Below, piece after piece: positions 1 to 5,633 of a stretch of DNA of 8,352 nt. Source of the DNA: an uncultured Erysipelotrichaceae bacterium. GTDB taxonomy: Bacteria > Bacillota_I > Bacilli_A > Erysipelotrichales > Erysipelotrichaceae. Each line of letters begins with the position of its first letter. Within the stretch, counting starts at the first letter, position 1. The position numbers were made by a program, and so were the translations under genes. Location: positions 1-8,352 of the forward strand of contig OMUX01000207.1 in NCBI GenBank assembly GCA_900314345.1. Reading direction: 5' to 3'. Below the pieces are notes generated by a model that saw only the letters and a program-made list of their open reading frames with translations, ran no database searches and was not told where the DNA came from.

Positions 1-352
1 GATGGTATATTTCCCTTGTCCTGAAATTCTTCACCGGTTGTACGAAACGCTTCAGGTCATCTCTCAATCGAACAAGACTGTGAAATCCGGCGATCTGTAC
101 ATCAGAGTGCGGTTCAACTATATGTCTGGTAATACTGTCCTCTTTCAGCAGCTGTTCCAGACGCTTGCGTTCCTCAATCTGAACACGAAGGATATCAAGT
201 TCTTCACCTTTGACGCGTCTGGTGAACTGGTGTCCGTTTTCGCTGTACTGCCAGTATTCATAGTCTTTCCCGTTGATATGCTTCATGGTTATGCTTCCTT
301 TCGGAAGGCTCTCAATCTTCCTGACTATGCTTTTCCTTTCACTCCCGTCCAT
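1..352 (-). CDS. N-terminal part of an uncharacterised protein with an LPKGS / INGKxYEY module (cut by the left edge)
   Basis: The minus strand is open from an ATG at 352 to the window edge (117 codons). A strong SD (AAGGAGG, 358-364) lies 5 nt before the ATG. The protein starts MDGSERKSIVRKIESLPKGS, then has a basic region with INGKDYEYWQY, and then a charged helix around residues 55-75 rich in Glu, Lys and Arg. From memory, similar N-termini (an LPKGS motif, a short beta module, then an 'EERKRLE' helix) occur in uncharacterised Firmicute proteins, some of which continue into an AAA/archaeal-type ATPase domain. That continuation is not in the window, so no function is assigned. The start is well supported; the overlapping plus-strand open frame here lacks an SD and looks like its shadow. 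An inverted repeat lies about 35 bp upstream. Confidence 0.7.
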   Translation of the reverse strand, partial: MDGSERKSIVRKIESLPKGSITMKHINGKDYEYWQYSENGHQFTRRVKGEELDILRVQIEERKRLEQLLKEDSITRHIVEPHSDVQIAGFHSLVRLRDDLKRFVQPVKNFRTREIYH

Positions 353-386
353 AGAAGCCTCCTTCAACCGTATCCTGCATAATCAT

Positions 387-427
387 TTTAACTTATTTAG
401 CCTTTAAATAAAGGCGTGTAAGTTAAA
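387..427. repeat. Two-tier AT-rich inverted repeat upstream of the left-edge gene
   Basis: An outer 9-bp inverted repeat (TTTAACTTA at 387-395, TAAGTTAAA at 419-427) encloses a nearly concentric 16-bp perfect palindrome (GCCTTTAAATAAAGGC, 400-415). Both are centred near 407. The element lies between the terminator of the CoA-transferase gene and the start of the left-edge gene, so it could be an operator or promoter element for the latter. A weak minus-strand -10 (TAAAAT, 385-390) overlaps its edge, with no good -35. A role as a terminator is less likely because the outer stem is AT-only. Confidence 0.55.
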
Positions 428-447
428 TATCAGGTTGAAACAATGAA

Positions 448-494
448 AACCATCCACTCAGCGGATATTCTCTGTCCCGGCTGAACGGATGGTT
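448..494 (-). terminator. Terminator-like hairpin after the CoA-transferase gene
   Basis: On the minus strand, about 30 nt after the stop codon, AACCATCC (487-494) pairs perfectly with GGATGGTT (448-455). A second inner stem (TCAGC/GCTGA, 480-484 and 458-462) follows after a 2x2 internal loop. The descending arm runs into TTTTCATTG, a short and interrupted U-tract. The position at the end of the aldolase/CoA-transferase operon supports intrinsic termination, although the U-tract is weak. Confidence 0.6.
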
Positions 495-524
495 CTGCTT
501 TTCTGCTGTAAATATGAAATCGGA

Positions 525-2138
525 TCAGGTACGCCAGCCGGTATTGCCGTCATCAAACTGCATGTTCTGATACACATCCAGTCCGTCTTCATGGGTTGCG
601 CATGCCGGGAAGTATACCGTTCCTGCAGCGGTGTTCTCAACTTTATGGAAAATGGATTTCCATTCCGGAAGTTCAATGCCGGTATTGATGCTGGAATGTT
701 CTGTTGATAGATGTTCACCTTCCCATAGATCCGTGCACTCATGGAGCCACATGCCGCCTCTTGTCAGGGAACCGGTGACTGTATAGTTTCCGCCTTCCGT
801 CATCTGTTTCTTCAGTGCCTTTACAATGCCGCTGTAAAGGATCATGCCGGGAATATAGTCCAGCGGTACACCGTTGAGGTTGACCGGGTTTTCCTTTGAA
901 CCATTGCGGATGGAAAGACCGGTGATATCTTCTGCACAGGGTGCCCAGCCAGGTCTCTGCTTCCAGACGGTATCCGAGAAGCAGACAAGAGAGCCGTAGA
1001 TGACATTGGGATTGAGTTCATGAATCTCATCAATGGACAGTCCGAAGTGATCCAGGCATCCGTTCTGATATGAAGAAATGACAACATCTGCTTCCTTGAT
1101 CAGTTCCTTGGCCTTTGCCAGTTCATCCGCGTTGTTGAAGTCCAGATGGATGGCATGTTTGCCTGCCCAGCCATCCAGTTCCAGCATCGCCTGTTCCTGC
1201 TGTGTGAACTTTCCCCTGCGGATCATCAGCACGTCTGCCCCGTTTTCCGCCAGCAGTCTTGTGCAGGCAGGTCCGGCAATGATGTGGGTGAGATCGAGCA
1301 CCTTGATGCCGGACAGCGGTCCCTTCTTTGCATCATAGCCAGGGAATGTCTTCTTCTCTGTATCCTTCACCTTTTCAAAGCGGTACAGGGGCATACTGCA
1401 GACAGCCTTTCCGACTTCGGTGTTTTCCCATTCCTGTCTGGTTCTCAGGACACACCCGCAGGCACCGTCTTCAAAAACCTTCTCTTCCAGTTCCTCGCCG
1501 TTCCACTTTCCGATGGCCTTCTTTGTCAGTATCTTGTCCTGCGGCAGTGAGGTGAATACAAACTTGTCCGGATCCTTCTTCATGCCTAAGGTATGCATGA
1601 TCTTTTTCTTCTGTGATTCATAGTAGACATGAGCTGAGAACATCCTGCCGTCCTTTGTCGGGTATTTGTAGAAGGAGCCGTTCAGTGCATTGTCCACCCG
1701 GATGGCACTCTGGTATCTCGCGTTGATGAAGTCCTTGTTTCCCTCATAGGCACACATGTAAAGGCGGATGACCTGCATGCCGGCAAGACCCACATCACAG
1801 AGCACGTGGGCGTTGTTTTTCCTGCCGGATCTCATTGATCCGAATTCCTGTGATACTGCCGCATCCAGCGCAAGGATGGCAGCGGCCGGTCCTGTCTGCA
1901 GCATCTTTTCCTCTTCAAAGAGCCTGGTCACTGCCTTCATGCGCAGTGACAAGAGCACCGGCTTCAGGATGCCCGGAAACGGGTTGTGGGTGAAGCAGGC
2001 AGCTGTCATCTTCTTTTCCAGTAATGGGTCAACGTTGAAGACAACCTGTGTCTTTACATCCTCCCCGGTCCGTTTCAGCAGATCCTCATAGCACTGCTGT
2101 GCCTGTTCTGCCTTTTTCTGCATGATGCTGTTTTCCAT
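525..2138 (-). CDS. CaiB/BaiF (family III) CoA-transferase, two-half-domain type
   Basis: 537 residues, cytosolic. Family III enzymes move CoA between carboxylic acids through an aspartyl-CoA intermediate. The C-terminal module begins near residue 275 with the family's opening strand and helix (LSGIKVLDLTHIIAGP). It carries a candidate catalytic Asp427 (LDYIPG), which aligns with the GDxxTG aspartate of formyl-CoA transferase by eye. The first ~265 residues resemble the later part of the same fold (NGSFYKYPTKDGR near 155-167, then RTRQEW). This order of half-domains is known from other ~450-540-residue CoA-transferases and is not a rearrangement unique to this gene. The start at 2138 has an SD (GGGAG, 2146-2150) 7 nt upstream. 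The gene lies 23 nt behind the aldolase gene and is its operon partner. The substrate is unknown; racemase or isomerase activity is possible in this superfamily. Confidence 0.9.
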   Translation of the reverse strand: MENSIMQKKAEQAQQCYEDLLKRTGEDVKTQVVFNVDPLLEKKMTAACFTHNPFPGILKPVLLSLRMKAVTRLFEEEKMLQTGPAAAILALDAAVSQEFGSMRSGRKNNAHVLCDVGLAGMQVIRLYMCAYEGNKDFINARYQSAIRVDNALNGSFYKYPTKDGRMFSAHVYYESQKKKIMHTLGMKKDPDKFVFTSLPQDKILTKKAIGKWNGEELEEKVFEDGACGCVLRTRQEWENTEVGKAVCSMPLYRFEKVKDTEKKTFPGYDAKKGPLSGIKVLDLTHIIAGPACTRLLAENGADVLMIRRGKFTQQEQAMLELDGWAGKHAIHLDFNNADELAKAKELIKEADVVISSYQNGCLDHFGLSIDEIHELNPNVIYGSLVCFSDTVWKQRPGWAPCAEDITGLSIRNGSKENPVNLNGVPLDYIPGMILYSGIVKALKKQMTEGGNYTVTGSLTRGGMWLHECTDLWEGEHLSTEHSSINTGIELPEWKSIFHKVENTAAGTVYFPACATHEDGLDVYQNMQFDDGNTGWRT

Positions 2139-2161
2139 GATTGTTCTCCCTTGTTATCTCT

Positions 2162-2926
2162 TCAGTACAGTTTCCTGTATGCTTCTGATGCCTTGGCAAA
2201 GCTGTCCCTGAGCATGTGTGCATCAATGAGATCCACCATCAGGTTCACCCTTCCACGAAAGAGCTCAAGCATCTTCTCAGAGCCGATGACGCCGAAGCCT
2301 TTATGGTATTTCTCACACGTGCTGCATACCTTCTCAATGGCAGAGATTTCTTCTTCCGTATAGACATCATCCGGATGTCCCATGGAGATGGAAAGATCCA
2401 CCGGTCCGATGATGGCCGCATCGATGCCTTCCACGGAAAGAATATCTTCAATGTTCTCCACGCCTTTGACGGTCTCAATCTGTGCAATGGAGAGTACCTT
2501 GGCATTAGCCTTTGCCATGTTTTCACTGTGGTGGCCGGAGGGCCCGTAGAAGGTATGTGCTCCTCCGCTGTAGCTTCTCTGCCCCAGCGGAGGATACTTG
2601 CTGTACTGCACGATCCTTTCTGCCTGCTGTCTTGTTTCCGTCATCGGCACCATGATGCCCTGGGCACCGAAATCCAGTGCTCTTGAAATCCAGGCACGGG
2701 ATAATTCGGGTACCCGGACGATGGAGGGCATGCCGATGGCATTGCCGCACAGCATCAGATCATGAAGCCGGTCATAGGAATGGGCACCATGTTCACAGTC
2801 AAAGAACACGAAGTCGATTCCATTCTGCTTTGCCATGAACATGACCGCTTCACTTTCCAGCACCTGATCAAACAGACCGCCCTGCGGGCGTTCAAACATG
2901 TCCTTCTTCAGTATCTTCTCTTCCAT
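2162..2926 (-). CDS. HpcH/HpaI-family class II aldolase (2-oxo-acid aldolase type)
   Basis: 254 residues, the normal family length. This family cleaves 4-hydroxy-2-oxo acids to pyruvate (or a related 2-oxo acid) and an aldehyde, using a divalent metal in a TIM barrel. The active-site set is recognisable: Asp43 and His46 in FDCEHG, Arg71 in IVRVP, and metal ligands Glu151 (AQIET) and Asp177 (GPVDLS). The 26-residue Glu-Asp spacing matches E. coli HpcH/HpaI as I recall it. DFGAQGIMVPM, near residues 85-95, is also typical. An SD (AAGGAAAAG) sits just before the ATG. It is the first gene of an operon with the CoA-transferase, which suggests breakdown of a branched or hydroxylated organic acid. 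A perfect 16-bp palindrome 12 bp upstream suggests transcriptional control. The CoA-ester (CitE-like) branch of the superfamily is a less likely alternative. Confidence 0.92.
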   Translation of the reverse strand: MEEKILKKDMFERPQGGLFDQVLESEAVMFMAKQNGIDFVFFDCEHGAHSYDRLHDLMLCGNAIGMPSIVRVPELSRAWISRALDFGAQGIMVPMTETRQQAERIVQYSKYPPLGQRSYSGGAHTFYGPSGHHSENMAKANAKVLSIAQIETVKGVENIEDILSVEGIDAAIIGPVDLSISMGHPDDVYTEEEISAIEKVCSTCEKYHKGFGVIGSEKMLELFRGRVNLMVDLIDAHMLRDSFAKASEAYRKLY

Positions 2927-2938
2927 TTTCTTTTCCTT

Positions 2939-2954
2939 GTCCCGTATACGGGAC
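2939..2954. promoter_or_regulatory. Perfect 16-bp palindrome, candidate operator of the aldolase/CoA-transferase operon
   Basis: GTCCCGTATACGGGAC is self-complementary over all 16 bases. It ends 12 bp before the aldolase start codon and 52 bp before the divergent small ORF. It has no loop or T-tract, so it is not a terminator. A GTATAC core is common in operators of GntR/FCD-type regulators (established knowledge), but no regulator gene lies in the window. Promoters on either side are weak by eye: TTTAAT (minus strand, 2975-2980) as a -10, and on the plus strand CTGCCA (2954-2959) with TAAACT (2976-2981). Confidence 0.55.
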
Positions 2955-2981
2955 TGCCATCATCCATCTTCTGATTAAACT

Positions 2982-3000
2982 TTCCTCTTGTAAGGAGGAA
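2982..3000 (+). promoter_or_regulatory. Hairpin sequestering the SD of the 29-codon ORF
   Basis: TTCCTCTT (2982-2989) can pair with AAGGAGGAA (2993-3000) across a GTA loop: eight pairs, one of them G-U. The right arm contains the complete SD AAGGAGG (2992-2998) of the small ORF starting at 3006. If the transcript starts upstream of 2982, the SD would be masked, which would allow control of translation. A plus-strand promoter (CTGCCA/TAAACT, 2954-2981) would place the start at about the 5' base of this hairpin, so inclusion of the full stem is uncertain. Confidence 0.45.
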
Positions 3001-3005
3001 GCTGT

Positions 3006-3095
3006 ATGAATGATTCAGAAACAGCAATTCAGCCATCCCCGCGTCCTTTGACCATGGAGGAACTGCAGGAAATCCTGGCTGAGATCCGCTACTAA
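3006..3095 (+). CDS. Small ORF, 29 residues, unknown function
   Basis: ATG at 3006 follows a near-perfect SD (AAGGAGG) with 7 nt spacing, and the frame runs to TAA at 3093-3095. The peptide is acidic and soluble, with a Pro-rich middle (QPSPRPL) and a predicted amphipathic C-terminal helix (TMEELQEILAEIRY). It has no signal peptide, membrane segment or cysteines. It lies 19 nt upstream of the endonuclease gene on the same strand and could be a small partner protein, a translated leader that couples translation to the nuclease, or chance. The strong SD and correct spacing argue for real translation. There are no runs of one amino acid that would mark a classical attenuation leader. I do not recognise the family. 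Confidence 0.5.
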   Translation: MNDSETAIQPSPRPLTMEELQEILAEIRY

Positions 3096-3106
3096 AACTA
3101 TATAAT
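3079..3106 (+). promoter_or_regulatory. Candidate promoter for the endonuclease (possible leaderless start)
   Basis: A perfect -10 TATAAT lies at 3101-3106, with CTGAGA (3079-3084, 4 of 6 matches to TTGACA) 16 bp upstream. Transcription from it would begin around 3113-3115, at the endonuclease ATG. The start codon has no SD, which fits a leaderless mRNA. The -35 lies inside the small ORF. Confidence 0.4.
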
Positions 3107-3114
3107 AATTCTGT

Positions 3115-3930
3115 ATGAAATTATTCACGGAAATTGCAACACTTGTATTCATGGTTTCAGTGCTTGTCACCTTCACCATAGCTGCGATGTATCTGATGCG
3201 CATGATGATGAAGCAGAAGAATGACAGGCTGCTTCAGCATCTGAAGCGCTGGGCCTGTGTGCTTGTCATCTCCCTGCTCTGCATGCTGTACGGTCAGAAG
3301 GCAACCGGCACACAGCCTTCGGGTTCTCTGGAAGTACAGCAGGTGCTTCAGGATATTCCTGCATACAGCGGTGAAGCCAGCATCGAAATCAACGGCGATG
3401 AGCCGTTTTTTACTGACGATGATCTGAAAACCACTGACATTCATTTCTCAGAGCTGGATTCTCTTGGAAGATGCGGTCCTGCCATGGGATTGATTACAGA
3501 AGACACCCTTGGAGAAGGAGAACGCGGTTCCATCGGCATGATCAAACCTTCCGGCTGGCACAATGAACGATATGACGATCTCATAGAAGACCGTTATCTC
3601 TACAACCGCTGTCACCTGATTGCCTGGTCTTTGTGCGGGATCAACGCAGATGAAAGAAACCTCATCACAGGGACGAGGTATCTGAATATTGAAGGAATGC
3701 TTTCCTGGGAGAACATGGTCCATGACTATGCGGCGGATACCGGGGAAGATGTCCTTTACAGGGCAACGCCTGTATTTGAAGGAAACAACCTGGTGGCAGA
3801 CGGTGTACTCCTGGAAGCCATGTCCGTGGATGACAACGGCCTGGGTCTCTCCTTCTGCGTGTACTGCTATAACGTACAGCCGGGTATTGCCATTGACTAC
3901 AGCGACGGTTCCAGCAGCAGGGCTCAGTGA
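3115..3930 (+). CDS. Membrane-anchored DNA/RNA non-specific endonuclease (EndA-like)
   Basis: 271 residues. The C-terminal ~150 residues match the Firmicute DNA/RNA non-specific endonuclease family (beta-beta-alpha metal nuclease). YLYNRCHLIAW (residues 161-171) holds the general-base His167, in an NRCH form of the DRGH motif. RNLITGTRYLN follows, with Asn182 and Asn191, one of which should bind the Mg2+. Later family motifs are NMVHDYAAD, VLYRATPVF and YNVQPGIAIDY. Two hydrophobic segments (about residues 7-28 and 47-60) flank a Lys/Arg-rich loop, so the positive-inside rule puts the nuclease domain outside the cell. The topology recalls pneumococcal EndA, which degrades DNA during uptake, but no competence gene is nearby, so scavenging or defence is equally possible. 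The start has no SD. The 3' end overlaps the convergent gene by 7 nt. Confidence 0.88.
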   Translation: MKLFTEIATLVFMVSVLVTFTIAAMYLMRMMMKQKNDRLLQHLKRWACVLVISLLCMLYGQKATGTQPSGSLEVQQVLQDIPAYSGEASIEINGDEPFFTDDDLKTTDIHFSELDSLGRCGPAMGLITEDTLGEGERGSIGMIKPSGWHNERYDDLIEDRYLYNRCHLIAWSLCGINADERNLITGTRYLNIEGMLSWENMVHDYAADTGEDVLYRATPVFEGNNLVADGVLLEAMSVDDNGLGLSFCVYCYNVQPGIAIDYSDGSSSRAQ

Positions 3931-3944
3931 TCCTGCTGTTTTTT
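3915..3944 (+). terminator. Intrinsic terminator of the endonuclease gene
   Basis: CAGCAGG (3915-3921) pairs with CCTGCTG (3932-3938), followed by TTTTTT (3939-3944): a classic intrinsic terminator. The left arm is coding sequence and the loop contains both the endonuclease TGA (3928-3930) and the complement of the opposing gene's stop (3924-3926). On the minus strand there is no T-tract, so it works in one direction only. Confidence 0.85.
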
Positions 3945-5633
3945 CCCGATGCGGTTATGCATGGGCCGCACGGTTAGTTGTTCGATCCAGACGTGTTCCG
4001 GTCTTGAAAGGATATATTCCACGGCATCTGCCGTATCCTTTGGATCCAGATGTTCCATTTCCCCTGTCCCAGGTATGAAGTCTGCATTGCGGTAAAGCTC
4101 TGATTCCGTGAGATCCGGCAATATGGCTGTCACTTTGACATCATACTTCCGTACTTCCGCAGCCAGTGACTTTGTAAAGCTCAGCAGTCCCGCCTTGCAT
4201 GCCCCGTAGACTGCCGCATGCGGTGCAGGTCCTTCGGCTGTGACACTGGCAATGTTGATGATCGTGCCTTTGTTCTTCTTCAGGGAGGAAAGCATTTCCC
4301 TTGCAAGGATCATGGGCACGGCAAGATCCAGTGTTGTCATCTCCTGGATCTTCTTTTCGTTCATGGTCTCATGCAGGCCATAGTATGCACAGCCTGCATT
4401 GTTCACAAGGACATCCATGTCCGGCAGTGATTTCACCAGGGCAGGAATGCCATCGGTGTTCAGAAGATCACTGACAATCGCATGGAAGTGGTCTGCATGG
4501 TGCAGATCATCCTCAAAGGATCTGCCGATGCCATGAACTTCATAGCCCATGGATAACAGTCTCAGGGTTATTGCTTTCCCGATGCCATGGCTGGCACCGG
4601 TCACCAGTGCATGTTTCATGAATCCTCCCATCCAGCGGAAGATCCTGTCTTCCGGTACATATTTCATTAGCAGAGACTGCAGATATTCTTCCATCTCTGC
4701 CTCATCCTCGTAATGATAATAGCCATGATCCAGGACATAGGGATGCCAGGCGCAGGCGGAATCCGGCATGTTCCGGCGCATCCTTGCAAGATAGTCCCTG
4801 GAGATCCGGAAGCTTCCGATGGAGAAGTCCCGTACGTTCTTCAGATCAATCTCTTCCGCAATGCTTTCCAGCATTGTCCTGTATTCCTTCTTCCCGTCCT
4901 TGGTCTTCAGCATCGGATCAAAGCAGAGCCTGACAGGAAAGCCAAGTTCCATGGCTGTCTTCACTGCCTGGATTCTGTCTTTCAGTGAGGGTGTCAGATG
5001 TTCATACTGCTCAATCACAGACTGCGGGGACATGGTCCAGGCAAGGATCATGTTTCTCTGTACAGGGATTGTTTTCAATACAGCAGTATTTGCACACTTC
5101 GTGCGCACCTCAGCAAGCAGGTTCTCATGGCTTGCAAGAAACCCTGACCACTCTTTTAACATGCCGGTGACAGGCTCCAGGGCAAGAAGATCCGTATCAT
5201 AGGAAACGCAGAGATAGAGTTCATGTTCCTTCAGTACCATTTCACATTCCTGCATGATCTCTTCCTGGTTCAGGAAGATGACAAGGTTTCCGCTTTCATA
5301 CATCCCCTTGAGCCAGCAGTATTCACAGTCATAGATGCAGTTTCTGGCAAGGCTGGTGTAGTAAAAGTACTTCTCATTGAAGTCCTGGCAGACCGGTGCT
5401 CCTTTGTACAGAAGTGTTCCTTCCCTGCGGGCAAGGATCAGGCTCTGTCTTGCATGCTGGAATGCATAGGACTGGCGTCTGCGGTCAAAGATCTCATGGG
5501 CATTTCGAATGGGAATGATCCTTGCATGAGGAAAATGAGACAGGATCTCCTGTGTTTTTTCATCCTTAAGGATCTCCTCTTCCACATAGACATGGGAAAA
5601 GCGGCTATTCACAGAGTCTGCTTCGGAAGGCAT
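3924..5633 (-). CDS. Spore-photoproduct-lyase-like radical SAM protein fused to a short-chain dehydrogenase (SDR)
   Basis: 569 residues from the chosen ATG at 5633, which has an excellent SD (AAAGGAGGT, 5639-5647). An in-frame ATG at 5684 lacks an SD and lies deeper in the preceding gene. Residues 1-338 match the SPL family: a CX3CX2C iron-sulfur/SAM motif (Cys99, Cys103, Cys106 in NCIYDCEYCW), then MSPQSVIEQYEH and SLKDRIQAVKTAMELGFPV. Residues 339-569 are a complete classical SDR. In SDR numbering these are TGASHGIG (7-14), NNAG (73-76), Ser125, Tyr138 and Lys142; the helix Asn of the catalytic tetrad seems to be Asp98 and the usual PG after the active site is PD. The two domains join without a linker at a Met preceded by an SD-like GGGAGG. 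The first ATG overlaps the nucleosidase gene by 29 nt, so translation is likely coupled. The joint reaction is unknown. A frameshift between formerly separate genes cannot be excluded. Confidence 0.85.
   Translation of the reverse strand: MPSEADSVNSRFSHVYVEEEILKDEKTQEILSHFPHARIIPIRNAHEIFDRRRQSYAFQHARQSLILARREGTLLYKGAPVCQDFNEKYFYYTSLARNCIYDCEYCWLKGMYESGNLVIFLNQEEIMQECEMVLKEHELYLCVSYDTDLLALEPVTGMLKEWSGFLASHENLLAEVRTKCANTAVLKTIPVQRNMILAWTMSPQSVIEQYEHLTPSLKDRIQAVKTAMELGFPVRLCFDPMLKTKDGKKEYRTMLESIAEEIDLKNVRDFSIGSFRISRDYLARMRRNMPDSACAWHPYVLDHGYYHYEDEAEMEEYLQSLLMKYVPEDRIFRWMGGFMKHALVTGASHGIGKAITLRLLSMGYEVHGIGRSFEDDLHHADHFHAIVSDLLNTDGIPALVKSLPDMDVLVNNAGCAYYGLHETMNEKKIQEMTTLDLAVPMILAREMLSSLKKNKGTIINIASVTAEGPAPHAAVYGACKAGLLSFTKSLAAEVRKYDVKVTAILPDLTESELYRNADFIPGTGEMEHLDPKDTADAVEYILSRPEHVWIEQLTVRPMHNRIGKKQQDH
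4617..4629 (-). promoter_or_regulatory. Internal SD and start codon at the radical SAM / SDR junction
   Basis: On the minus strand GGGAGG (4624-4629) lies 4 nt before an in-frame ATG (4617-4619), which is exactly the expected first codon of a stand-alone 231-residue SDR (MKHALVTGASHGIG). The spacing is slightly short but usable. ATGA at 4616-4619 also has the form of the common 4-nt gene overlap, with the TGA in another frame. Internal initiation could release a separate SDR alongside the fusion. Confidence 0.5.

Noticed and set aside
2..382. Plus-strand open frame at the left edge
   Set aside because: It is the complement of the minus-strand left-edge gene, which has a strong SD and a far more protein-like sequence.
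525..2138. CoA-transferase as a novel circular permutation
   Set aside because: The order of half-domains matches a known group of CaiB/BaiF proteins of about 450-540 residues, so it is a family feature.
2939..2954. The 16-bp palindrome as an intrinsic terminator
   Set aside because: It has no loop and no following T-tract on either strand, and it lies upstream of genes.
3006..3095. The small ORF as a classical amino-acid attenuation leader
   Set aside because: There is no run of regulatory codons and no terminator/antiterminator pair between it and the endonuclease gene.
3939..3944. The terminator at 3915-3944 as bidirectional
   Set aside because: On the minus strand the hairpin is followed by a GC-rich coding stretch with no T-run.
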